Positions 1 to 5,703 are shown, counted from the stretch's first letter. The stretch: DNA of 6,815 bases from an uncultured Bacteroidales bacterium (GCA_946406095.1 CAMJJO010000093.1:1-6815), one strand, 5' to 3'. The notes: generated from the sequence alone by a model not told the origin. Numbers and translations are program-made.

Positions 1-449
1 ATCACGCCGTCCGCAACCTTGCGGCTGGGCAGCACGATGCTCTTGTCTTTGTAGGTGGCGACGCTGCGGAGCTCCAGGTAGCACTTCTTCATCCCGTCGA
101 CATAGGGGATGCTGAAACTCTCTACCACGGAACCGCCCTCGGTGGATATCTCCTTATTGTTCTCGCGTACGCCCGAGCCCTGATACTTGAAGACGGGGCC
201 GGCAACCTCACCGCCTTCATACACGATGACGGGGGTTACAGCGAGTTTGGATTCGGGGGCAAAATATCCGGCAGGATAGTCTACGGTGATGCTGACCGGA
301 ATCTCGTTGTTGATCACGGTAAGGACTGCGGGCTCGCAGCTGACACCGACCTTGGTGGCGGCATCTGCCATCTGCTGGACTGAATTCTTGTTGCAGGCGG
401 CCAGGGCAAGCACTGCTGCGGCCACTGCCAAAATCTTGTAAATCTTCAT
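1..449 (-). CDS. Lipoprotein, N-terminal part; resembles the N-terminal region of Bacteroidales OmpA-family proteins (partial, runs off left edge)
   Basis: This reading frame opens at an ATG at 449 and stays open for 149 codons to the window edge, so the C-terminus is missing. Residues 1-19 form a lipoprotein signal: a basic start (MKIYK), a hydrophobic run, and the lipobox LAAC with Cys19 as the predicted lipidated residue. The mature part is rich in predicted beta strands. Its stretches VTVDYPAGYF, TPVIVYEGGE and YVDGM look like the N-terminal region of long Bacteroidales proteins that end in an OmpA peptidoglycan-binding domain. That link is from memory of the family, and the OmpA domain itself would lie outside the window. 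The protein is probably anchored in the outer membrane. The gene is separated from secG by a terminator and has its own candidate promoter, so it is likely an independent unit. The start is chosen because it gives a complete signal peptide and sits shortly after that promoter. Confidence 0.72.
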   Translation of the reverse strand, partial: MKIYKILAVAAAVLALAACNKNSVQQMADAATKVGVSCEPAVLTVINNEIPVSITVDYPAGYFAPESKLAVTPVIVYEGGEVAGPVFKYQGSGVRENNKEISTEGGSVVESFSIPYVDGMKKCYLELRSVATYKDKSIVLPSRKVADGV

Positions 450-469
450 ATTTCTAAAACTAAGCGGTA

Positions 470-477
470 CAAAGATA
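470..477 (-). promoter_or_regulatory. Candidate Bacteroidota promoter (-7 box) of the left-edge lipoprotein gene
   Basis: On the minus strand this reads TATCTTTG, a full match to the TAnnTTTG -7 motif of the primary sigma factor in Bacteroidota. Transcription would start near 463-465, giving a leader of about 15 nt before the ATG at 449. I see no TTG-type -33 element at the expected distance; that position falls inside the secG terminator stem. Confidence 0.55.
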
Positions 478-487
478 CACTTTTTTT

Positions 488-516
488 ACAAAAAAGGCCG
501 ACTGTAAAGCCGGCCT
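488..516 (-). terminator. Intrinsic terminator of the regulator-lptE-TPR-secG operon
   Basis: On the minus strand the RNA folds into an 8-bp stem (AGGCCGGC against GTCGGCCT, with one G-U pair) and a 6-nt loop TTTACA, followed directly by six T residues. It begins 24 bp after the secG stop codon. On the plus strand the G-U pair becomes an A-C mismatch and no T-run follows, so it should act only on the minus strand. Confidence 0.88.
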
Positions 517-539
517 AAGATACAAGTGATTCACACTGG

Positions 540-884
540 TTATTCCGCCTCTGCGGTAGGAGCGGCCTGCTCGATGGGAGCGGTGGGGAACTCGGGCTGT
601 GCGGCAGCCTCGGTGTTCTCGAGCTGGTTGGTGATGTCCATTTCGCTGCTCTTGCTGCGGCTGCTGAAAGATGCGATGATGGAAACCAGGAGGATGAATA
701 CTACCAGACCCCAGGTAATCTTCTCGAGGATGTCGGCTGTCTGACGCACGCCGAAAGTCTGGTTGCCTGCAACGAAATTGCTGGCCAGGCCCTCGCCCTT
801 GCCATTCTGGAGGAGCACTACGCCGATGAGCAGGAGGCTCGCCAGGATGATGAGCACTGTAAGGATTGTAAATACTGCGTTCAT
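540..884 (-). CDS. secG: SecG, preprotein translocase subunit
   Basis: This 114-residue protein is the SecG subunit of the SecYEG channel, which stimulates SecA-driven export across the inner membrane. Two transmembrane helices are visible, at about residues 5-25 and 57-73. The loop between them carries the SecG signature (LLQNGKGEGLASNF) and the FGVRQTADILEK stretch typical of Bacteroidota. The tail after residue 80 is hydrophilic, low in complexity and rich in Ala, Pro and Glu; such tails are common in this phylum. It is the last gene of the minus-strand operon: its ATG begins 3 bp after the stop codon of the TPR gene and a terminator follows. No Shine-Dalgarno sequence is evident, so translation may be coupled to the upstream gene. 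Confidence 0.96.
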   Translation of the reverse strand: MNAVFTILTVLIILASLLLIGVVLLQNGKGEGLASNFVAGNQTFGVRQTADILEKITWGLVVFILLVSIIASFSSRSKSSEMDITNQLENTEAAAQPEFPTAPIEQAAPTAEAE

Positions 885-887
885 ATG

Positions 888-1493
888 TTAATTCTTTAAT
901 TTTTCGATAAGGGCTGCAAAGTAAGCACTTTTTTCCGGGAATCGCAAACTTAAGCGCGAATAAATTTGTTTTGCCTGGTCCGGATAGCCTTGATCTGCAT
1001 AGATTTGCGCCAGGGTTTCGGTGCAAAAGTCGGTGAATTCGGTTTCGGAGATTCCTTCGCTGGCGCTCGGAACTACGGTGGCGTCCTCTCCCTTTGCCAT
1101 GGAGCCGAAGGCATTGTCGCCCTCCTGCCGCACTTCGGCATACTGCTTGGCAGAGAAATAATCTCCGCCGACCACAATCACCCTGCGGGGCTGCCCCTCG
1201 TCGTGTACTTCACCCACACCTTCATCTATATACGCGCGCAGGAGCTCCTTCACCTGGGCATCGGAATAATCCGCCCGGTGCCCTTTGTGGGCAAGCTGCG
1301 CTATGATGCGGCGGGATCCTACATACAGGGCGGCATCCGCATAGCGTTCGTCGCTCCAGGCGCCTTCGCCCAGCTCCGACATCCTCCGGCAAAGTTCCTT
1401 CCGGGCGCCGCCGAACCAGGGATAGAGGTTCACCACGCCGTTCAACTCGTCGAGGTTGAGTTTCTTGAGATCGATGAAATCGTCGTTTACCAT
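888..1493 (-). CDS. TPR-like protein of the lptE-secG operon, function unknown
   Basis: This protein has 201 residues, no signal peptide and no membrane segment, so it is probably cytoplasmic. The C-terminus (about residues 158-191, TLAQIYADQGYPDQAKQIYSRL followed by RFPEKSAYF) reads as one tetratricopeptide unit. The middle contains VIVVGGDYFSAKQY (residues 105-118), a stretch I recall from Bacteroidales orthologues. Residues 120-152 look like a flexible acidic linker. The frame extends upstream to an ATG at 1550, but I chose the ATG at 1493. It overlaps the lptE stop in ATGGTAA (7 bp), and the extra 19 residues are arginine-rich and are out-of-frame lptE sequence. Position between lptE and secG suggests a role in envelope biogenesis or its supervision, but that is inference from context only. 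Confidence 0.87.
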   Translation of the reverse strand: MVNDDFIDLKKLNLDELNGVVNLYPWFGGARKELCRRMSELGEGAWSDERYADAALYVGSRRIIAQLAHKGHRADYSDAQVKELLRAYIDEGVGEVHDEGQPRRVIVVGGDYFSAKQYAEVRQEGDNAFGSMAKGEDATVVPSASEGISETEFTDFCTETLAQIYADQGYPDQAKQIYSRLSLRFPEKSAYFAALIEKLKN

Positions 1494-1987
1494 TGGGCTA
1501 CGGTTGCGTTGAATATATCTTCCACAATCTTGTCGATGATCTCGGCGCACAGGGTGCTTTCCACTGCGTCGAGCGAATTGGAGGAATCGTAGTCGGCATA
1601 TGCCGAGAAACTCTTTCCGCTGAAGCTTTCTTCGGGATGCTTCACGTTGTTGAAATCCACTCTCACGCTGACGGTCAGGCGGTTCTGAGCGGCCACCTCG
1701 TCCGCAGTCACGGCGGATGCCTGCACGTCGTAGCCGGAAATCTCCCCGATTATCTCCAGGTCCCCGTCCATTTCGACCTGCTCCAGGCGCGTCATCCTGC
1801 GGAAACGGTTGCGGATTTCCTCCGAAAGATCGTTTGCCAGCGAAGGATTCACACGCATCGCCTTGTATTCGAAGGTAGGGATACAGATGGTGTGCACGTC
1901 AGGGTCGATGGATGTGCCGGTGAAGGAATAGATCCCGCACCCGGCCAGGCAGAGAGCCAGCGCTAGTATGATCAGGAGACGTTTCAT
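1487..1987 (-). CDS. lptE: LptE-family LPS-assembly lipoprotein
   Basis: This 166-residue protein matches the Bacteroidota LptE family. LptE is the outer-membrane lipoprotein that plugs LptD and helps deliver lipopolysaccharide to the cell surface. It has a signal peptide with the lipobox LAGC (Cys17). The mature start, GIYSFTGTSIDPDVHTICIPTFE, is characteristic of the family in this phylum. A region with alternating strands follows (residues 75-130), then a C-terminal amphipathic helix (about 138-162). Length is normal for the family. The gene overlaps the regulator gene before it by ATGA and the TPR gene after it by 7 bp, which implies translational coupling. No lptD lies in the window, as usual for unlinked lptD. 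Confidence 0.92.
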   Translation of the reverse strand: MKRLLIILALALCLAGCGIYSFTGTSIDPDVHTICIPTFEYKAMRVNPSLANDLSEEIRNRFRRMTRLEQVEMDGDLEIIGEISGYDVQASAVTADEVAAQNRLTVSVRVDFNNVKHPEESFSGKSFSAYADYDSSNSLDAVESTLCAEIIDKIVEDIFNATVAQW

Positions 1988-3153
1988 TTCTGCTTCTGCT
2001 TTGCGAGTTTACGATAGATGGTCCGGTCCGAAATGCCCAGCTCCTCCGCGGCCGCCTTGACATTGCCGCCGTGCTTTTCCAGGGCCTTTGCAATCAGGTC
2101 GTTGCTGGCCTTGCGTATGCTGAGGTCTTCGGTCTGCTCCTGCCATTCGGCGTCATCTTCCCTGGCCTGCATGGGCAGGGGCCTTGCCGAGGCGCCGCTC
2201 TCCAGTTCCTTCACCCTTTCCGACAGAGCGTCCACCTCTCCCTTCAGGTCCAGCAGGGCCTTCACCAGCACCCGCTTGTCTTCTTCGGCCATGCTTCCGC
2301 CGGTGGCCGGGGCGGCTATCTGCGGCAGCAGAGTGTCTTTCTCGTCGGGGATGTATCGGGCGATTTCCGCTGCACCGAGCTCTATCTTGTCTGCTTCGGA
2401 GCTTGCCGGGCGCGACTCCAGCGCCGTCACCGTCTCGGCCACGTTCTTCAGCTGGCGGATGTTTCCGGGCCAGCGGTAGTTCTTTAGCAGGGAGATGGCG
2501 TCTATGCTGAGGCTGATCTTGCGAAGGCCGAAGCGCTGCGCGAAGTCGGAGGTGAACTTGCGGAAGAGGAGGTAGATATCTTCTTTACGCTCCCTCAGCG
2601 ACGGCATGGTGATGCGGGCGGCGTTGAGGCGGTAGTAAAGGTCTTCGCGGAAGCGCCCCTGCTGCACTGCGGTGTAGAGGTTCATATTTGTGGCCGCGAT
2701 GATGCGCACGTCCGTCTTCTCCACCTTGGAGGATCCTACCTTGATGAATTCCCCGCTCTGGAGCACGCGAAGCAGCATTGCCTGCGTCTCCTTGGGGAGT
2801 TCGCCGATTTCGTCGAGGAAAAGGGTGCCGCCGTTGGCCTCTTCGAAGTAGCCCTTGCGCTCGCCGATGGCACCGGTGAAGGCGCCCTTTTCGTGGCCGA
2901 AGAGCTCTGCGTTAATGGTGCCTTCGGGGATGGCTCCGCAGTTGACTGCCAGGTACTTGCCGTTCTTGCGGCGGCTGAATTGATGTATGATCTGGGGGAT
3001 ATTTTCCTTGCCGACGCCGCTTTCGCCGCTGACCAGCACGGTCAGGTCGGTCGGAGCGACCGCCACCGCCGTCTCCAGCGCGTGGTTCAGCGCGGCATCA
3101 TTCCCTATGATGTCGAACTTATTCTTGAGTCTCTGAAGTTCCTGAGTGTCCAT
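1984..3153 (-). CDS. Sigma-54-dependent enhancer-binding transcriptional regulator (AAA+ and Fis-type HTH, no receiver domain)
   Basis: This 389-residue activator should use ATP hydrolysis to remodel RNA polymerase bearing sigma-54 at -24/-12 promoters. Counting from the ATG at 3153, the AAA+ domain has Walker A GESGVGKE (43-50), the sigma-54-contacting loop GAFTGA (90-95), Walker B TLFLDEIG (110-117), the arginine-finger region FREDLYYRLN (168-177) and sensor II WPGNIRQL (228-235). A short coiled coil follows at about 291-319. A Fis-type helix-turn-helix ends the protein (GGNVKAAAEELGISDRTIYRKL, about 362-383). There is no N-terminal receiver, GAF or PAS domain, so activity must be set by a partner, by expression level or by another input. 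The frame extends to an ATG at 3192, but a -7 promoter box lies inside that extension, so I prefer 3153. It is the first gene of the operon with lptE and secG. Confidence 0.94.
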   Translation of the reverse strand: MDTQELQRLKNKFDIIGNDAALNHALETAVAVAPTDLTVLVSGESGVGKENIPQIIHQFSRRKNGKYLAVNCGAIPEGTINAELFGHEKGAFTGAIGERKGYFEEANGGTLFLDEIGELPKETQAMLLRVLQSGEFIKVGSSKVEKTDVRIIAATNMNLYTAVQQGRFREDLYYRLNAARITMPSLRERKEDIYLLFRKFTSDFAQRFGLRKISLSIDAISLLKNYRWPGNIRQLKNVAETVTALESRPASSEADKIELGAAEIARYIPDEKDTLLPQIAAPATGGSMAEEDKRVLVKALLDLKGEVDALSERVKELESGASARPLPMQAREDDAEWQEQTEDLSIRKASNDLIAKALEKHGGNVKAAAEELGISDRTIYRKLAKQKQK

Positions 3154-3167
3154 ATCGTTATGTCCTG

Positions 3168-3175
3168 CAAATATA
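3168..3175 (-). promoter_or_regulatory. Candidate promoter (-7 box) of the regulator-lptE-TPR-secG operon
   Basis: The minus strand reads TATATTTG, a full match to TAnnTTTG. Transcription would start near 3161-3163, leaving a leader of only about 8-10 nt before the ATG at 3153. The -33 position, about 3195-3198, reads GACA rather than TTTG and lies within a palindrome, so basal activity may be low or controlled there. Confidence 0.55.
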
Positions 3176-3186
3176 CTAATATTTAC

Positions 3187-3199
3187 TGACATTTTGTCA
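3187..3199. promoter_or_regulatory. 13-bp perfect palindrome, candidate operator in the divergent promoter region
   Basis: The sequence TGACATTTTGTCA has 5-bp arms (TGACA and TGTCA) around a 3-bp spacer. It covers the -33 region of the regulator operon promoter and ends next to the sigma-54-like element upstream of clpB. Dimeric Fis-type regulators bind inverted repeats, so the neighbouring regulator is a candidate ligand, but this is inference. Arms this short can arise by chance. Confidence 0.35.
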
Positions 3200-3200
3200 C

Positions 3201-3216
3201 TGGCTCGCGGTTTGGA
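3201..3216 (+). promoter_or_regulatory. Possible sigma-54 (-24/-12) promoter of clpB, imperfect
   Basis: The sequence TGGCTCG-N4-TTGGA matches 10 of the 12 defined positions of the sigma-54 consensus TGGCACG-N4-TTGCW, with the correct spacing. The -24 GG pair is intact. The -12 GC pair reads GG, which is a significant weakness. Transcription would start near 3227, exactly where the leader hairpin begins. Confidence 0.3.
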
Positions 3217-3226
3217 CTCTCTGGAA

Positions 3227-3245
3227 TTGCCGGGCGAACCGGCAA
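3227..3245 (+). promoter_or_regulatory. Leader hairpin directly before the clpB ribosome binding site
   Basis: A perfect 7-bp stem (TTGCCGG against CCGGCAA) closes a GCGAA loop, which resembles a GNRA-type loop. The stem ends at 3245 and the Shine-Dalgarno sequence starts at 3247. No T-run follows on either strand, so it is not a terminator. It could affect ribosome access or protect the 5' end of the mRNA. Confidence 0.5.
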
Positions 3246-3246
3246 A

Positions 3247-3253
3247 AAGGAGG
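3247..3253 (+). promoter_or_regulatory. Strong Shine-Dalgarno sequence of clpB
   Basis: AAGGAGG lies 7 nt before the ATG at 3261, which is near-ideal spacing. The other genes in this window lack such a site, as is usual in Bacteroidota, where ribosomes seldom rely on Shine-Dalgarno pairing. It strongly supports 3261 as the real start of this N-terminally short ClpB. Confidence 0.75.
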
Positions 3254-3260
3254 AAGAATT

Positions 3261-5312
3261 ATGGAAAACAAATATGAATTCTTAAGTAAATATGCCATAG
3301 ACCTTAACGATAGGGCCGCCAAAGGCAAGCTGGACCCCGTGATCGGGCGCGACGACGAGATCCGCCGTGTGCTGCAGATCCTGAGCCGGCGCACCAAGAA
3401 CAACCCCATCCTGGTGGGCGAACCGGGCGTTGGCAAGACCGCCATATCCGAGGGCATTGCGACCAAGATAATCAACGGCCAGGTGCCGGATAATCTTAAG
3501 TCCAAGAAAGTCTTTTCCCTGGATATGGGTGCGCTTATCGCTGGCGCCAAGTACCAGGGCGAGTTCGAGGAACGTCTGAAGGGAGTGGTAAAGGAGGTGG
3601 TGGAAAGCGACGGCGAGATCATCCTCTTCATCGACGAGATCCACACGCTGGTGGGCGCAGGACGCTCTTCCGGCGCAATGGATGCATCCAATATCCTTAA
3701 GCCAGCGCTTGCCCGTGGCGAGCTTCGCACTATCGGCAGCACCACACTGGACGAGTACCAGAAGTACTTCGAGCAGGACAAGGCTCTGGAGCGCCGTTTC
3801 CAGAAGGTGATGGTGGATGAACCCTCGCCCGCCGAGAGCATCGCCATCCTCCGTGGCCTGAAGGAGAAATACGAAAACCACCACAAGGTGCGCATCGAGG
3901 ACGACGCCCTCATCGCGGCAGTGAACCTCAGCCACCGCTACATAAACAACCGTTTCCTGCCGGACAAGGCCATAGACCTGATAGACGAGGCGGCTTCGAA
4001 GCTGCGCCTGGAGATGAATTCCGTCCCCGAGCCCATCGACGACCTCAATTCCAAGATCCGCCAGCTGGAGATCGAGAAGGAGGCGGTGAAGCGCGAGAGC
4101 ACCTCTCTCAAGGCAGAAAAGATAGATACCGAGCTGCGTGAGGCCAAGGCCAAACGCGAGGAACTGATGAAACGCTGGGAGGCCGAGAAGAGCATAGTCT
4201 CCGACCTGCAGAAGGCCCGCCAGGAGATAGAGGACGATGAGAACGAGGCCCGCATCGCCGAGCGCCAGGGTAACTATGGCAAGGTGGCGGAACTCCGCTA
4301 CGGCAAGATCGCCCAGGCCCGCGCCCGCATCGATGAATTGACCGCACGGCAGGCGGCAATCAAGGATCCTATTATAAATGAGGCTGTTACGCCGGAAGAT
4401 ATCGCCGAGGTCGTGGCCCGCTGGACCGGTATCCCCGTGAACCGTATGCTGGAGAGCGAGAAGGAGAAGCTGCTGCGCATGGAGCAGGAACTTCACAAGC
4501 GAGTGGTCGGGCAGGATAAAGCCATCGCCGCCGTATCCGATGCAGTCCGCCGCAGCCGGGCAGGCCTCTCGAACGAGCATCGGCCGATAGGCTCATTCCT
4601 CTTCCTGGGCACCACCGGCGTGGGCAAGACCGAGCTGGCGAAGGCTCTGGCCGAGTTCCTCTTCAACGACGAAACGATGATGACCCGTATCGATATGAGC
4701 GAATATCAGGAGAGCCATACCGTCAGCCGCCTGATAGGTGCGCCTCCGGGATACGTGGGATACGATGAGGGAGGCCAGCTGACCGAGGCCGTGCGCCGTA
4801 AGCCCTATTCCGTGGTGCTGCTGGACGAGATCGAAAAGGCGCATCCGGACGTATTCAACATCCTCCTGCAGGTGCTGGACGACGGCCGTCTGACCGACAA
4901 CAAGGGCCGCACGGTGGATTTCAAGAACACCATCTTGATCATGACCTCCAACCTCAAGGAGGAGGAACTGCGCCTTCGCATGAGGCCGGAATTCCTGAAC
5001 AGGATAGACGAGATAGTGGTGTTCGATGCCCTCACGAAGGATGACATCCGGGAAATCGTGCACATCCAGATGGGTATCCTCCAGAAGAAGCTGGAAGATG
5101 AGAACGTGCGCCTGACCTACACCCGCGCCTTCGAAGACGACATGGTGGAGAATGGCTACGATCCCGTGTTCGGCGCCCGCCCGGTCAAACGTTTGATTCA
5201 GCGTGAGCTGGTGAACAAGCTCGCCCGCGAGATCCTGGAAGGCAAGATCCGAAAGGACTCCGCCATCGAAGTCGACTGCGTGGACGGCCAGACTGTGCTG
5301 AGGAATTGTTGA
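3261..5312 (+). CDS. clpB: ClpB-type AAA+ disaggregase lacking the N-terminal domain
   Basis: This 683-residue protein is a two-ring ClpB/Hsp104 chaperone, which threads aggregated proteins through its pore together with DnaK. NBD1 has Walker A GEPGVGKT (53-60), pore loop AKYQGE (96-101) and Walker B IILFIDE (120-126). The ClpB-specific coiled-coil middle domain spans about 250-370 and includes GNYGKVAELRYGKI. NBD2 has Walker A GTTGVGKT (450-457), Walker B VVLLDEIEKAHPD (518-530), pore loop GYVGYDEGG (497-505), arginine finger in NRIDE (580-584) and sensor 2 GAR (638-640). Two features are odd. The usual N-terminal Clp_N domain of about 150 residues is absent: the protein starts at the linker just before NBD1. 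Also only 9 residues separate sensor 1 (MTSNL, 561-565) from RPEF (575), against about 29 in E. coli ClpB. The middle domain and the absence of an IGL/IGF ClpP-docking loop argue against ClpA or ClpC. Both ATPase sites look intact. Whether a full-length ClpB exists elsewhere in the genome cannot be seen. Confidence 0.93.
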   Translation: MENKYEFLSKYAIDLNDRAAKGKLDPVIGRDDEIRRVLQILSRRTKNNPILVGEPGVGKTAISEGIATKIINGQVPDNLKSKKVFSLDMGALIAGAKYQGEFEERLKGVVKEVVESDGEIILFIDEIHTLVGAGRSSGAMDASNILKPALARGELRTIGSTTLDEYQKYFEQDKALERRFQKVMVDEPSPAESIAILRGLKEKYENHHKVRIEDDALIAAVNLSHRYINNRFLPDKAIDLIDEAASKLRLEMNSVPEPIDDLNSKIRQLEIEKEAVKRESTSLKAEKIDTELREAKAKREELMKRWEAEKSIVSDLQKARQEIEDDENEARIAERQGNYGKVAELRYGKIAQARARIDELTARQAAIKDPIINEAVTPEDIAEVVARWTGIPVNRMLESEKEKLLRMEQELHKRVVGQDKAIAAVSDAVRRSRAGLSNEHRPIGSFLFLGTTGVGKTELAKALAEFLFNDETMMTRIDMSEYQESHTVSRLIGAPPGYVGYDEGGQLTEAVRRKPYSVVLLDEIEKAHPDVFNILLQVLDDGRLTDNKGRTVDFKNTILIMTSNLKEEELRLRMRPEFLNRIDEIVVFDALTKDDIREIVHIQMGILQKKLEDENVRLTYTRAFEDDMVENGYDPVFGARPVKRLIQRELVNKLAREILEGKIRKDSAIEVDCVDGQTVLRNC

Positions 5313-5338
5313 TAATTAAAAATAAATACCTATATTTG
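5309..5338 (+). promoter_or_regulatory. Bacteroidota-type promoter of the DUF1508 gene
   Basis: A -33 element TTG (5309-5311) and a -7 element TATATTTG (5331-5338) are separated by 19 bp, as expected for TTTG-N19-21-TAnnTTTG. The -33 element overlaps the clpB stop codon. Transcription would start near 5343-5346, about 30 nt before the ATG. No terminator separates clpB from the next gene, so readthrough from clpB is also possible. Confidence 0.7.
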
Positions 5339-5373
5339 TTGAAACCGACTACAACCAATTTTTATTTATAGCT

Positions 5374-5703
5374 ATGGGTAAATTTGTTATCACAGTCAGG
5401 AAGAACGGAGAATTCCAGTTCAACCTCAAGGCCAGCAATGGCCAGGTCATCCTCTCCAGCGAGGGCTACACCACCAAAACCGCTTGCCTCAACGGCGTAG
5501 AGTCCGTTCGTAAGAACAGTCAGGATCCTGCCAAGTTCGAGGTGAAGGTTGCCAAGAACGGCAAGCCTTTCTTCAACCTCAAGGCCAGCAACGGCCAGGT
5601 TATCGGCGCCAGCCAGATGTATGCATCCGAAGAGACTCTTAAGAAGGGTGTTGCATCCGTGGCAAAGAATGCCCCTGAGGCTCCTGTGGTAGAGGAAATC
5701 TAA
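5374..5703 (+). CDS. DUF1508 (YegP / UPF0339) family protein with two tandem repeats
   Basis: This small protein of 109 residues consists of two DUF1508 units, at about residues 4-48 and 55-99, each with the pattern F-x-V-x-x-x-x-NG-x-x-x-FNLKASNGQVI followed by a serine/tyrosine turn and a GV-x-SV-x-KN helix. The E. coli member is YegP. The family folds as a small alpha/beta unit of unknown biochemical role. There is no signal peptide or membrane segment, so it is probably cytoplasmic. The last residues (PEAPVVEEI) form a short acidic tail. The gene follows clpB by 61 bp, has its own good promoter and an A/T-rich leader without a Shine-Dalgarno site, and is closed by a strong terminator. Sharing a unit with a disaggregase gene suggests, but does not show, a stress-related role. 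Confidence 0.92.
   Translation: MGKFVITVRKNGEFQFNLKASNGQVILSSEGYTTKTACLNGVESVRKNSQDPAKFEVKVAKNGKPFFNLKASNGQVIGASQMYASEETLKKGVASVAKNAPEAPVVEEI
5383..5670 (+). repeat. Internal tandem duplication in the DUF1508 gene (153-bp period)
   Basis: The two 45-codon units (5383-5517 and 5536-5670) are offset by exactly 153 bp. The core of each (5419-5447 and 5572-5600) is identical at 28 of 29 bases; the only difference is a silent AAT/AAC change. The rest of each unit has diverged. Confidence 0.85.

Noticed and set aside
460..1026. 188-codon minus-strand frame over secG and the end of the TPR gene
   Set aside because: It overlaps secG in another frame, and its translation is rich in Arg, Pro and His, as expected for a shadow. 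SecG and the TPR protein are recognisable.
1494..1550. Upstream ATG at 1550 as start of the TPR gene
   Set aside because: It would add 19 Arg-rich residues encoded within lptE. The ATG at 1493, overlapping the lptE stop, gives a coupled start and a normal N-terminus.
966..1966. Plus-strand open frames opposite the TPR and lptE genes
   Set aside because: They are antisense to genes with clear family features and have no supporting start signals.
3154..3192. Upstream ATG at 3192 as start of the sigma-54 regulator
   Set aside because: The extra 13 codons contain a complete TAnnTTTG promoter box and part of a palindrome. The ATG at 3153 gives the usual start of this family.
3227..3245. The clpB leader hairpin as a terminator
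   Set aside because: Neither strand has a T-run after the stem; the plus strand continues into the A-rich Shine-Dalgarno site.
3193..3260. A frameshifted or broken Clp_N domain upstream of clpB
   Set aside because: The leader is too short, and its in-frame translation shows no Clp_N features. Beyond it the sequence encodes the divergent regulator.
3282..4580. Long 432-codon open frame on the minus strand inside clpB
   Set aside because: It is the antisense shadow of a high-GC, clearly conserved ClpB gene. Its translation shows no recognisable motif and it has no promoter or ribosome site.
3261..5312. ClpC or ClpA rather than ClpB
   Set aside because: A long coiled-coil middle domain of the ClpB type is present and no IGL/IGF ClpP-docking loop is seen.
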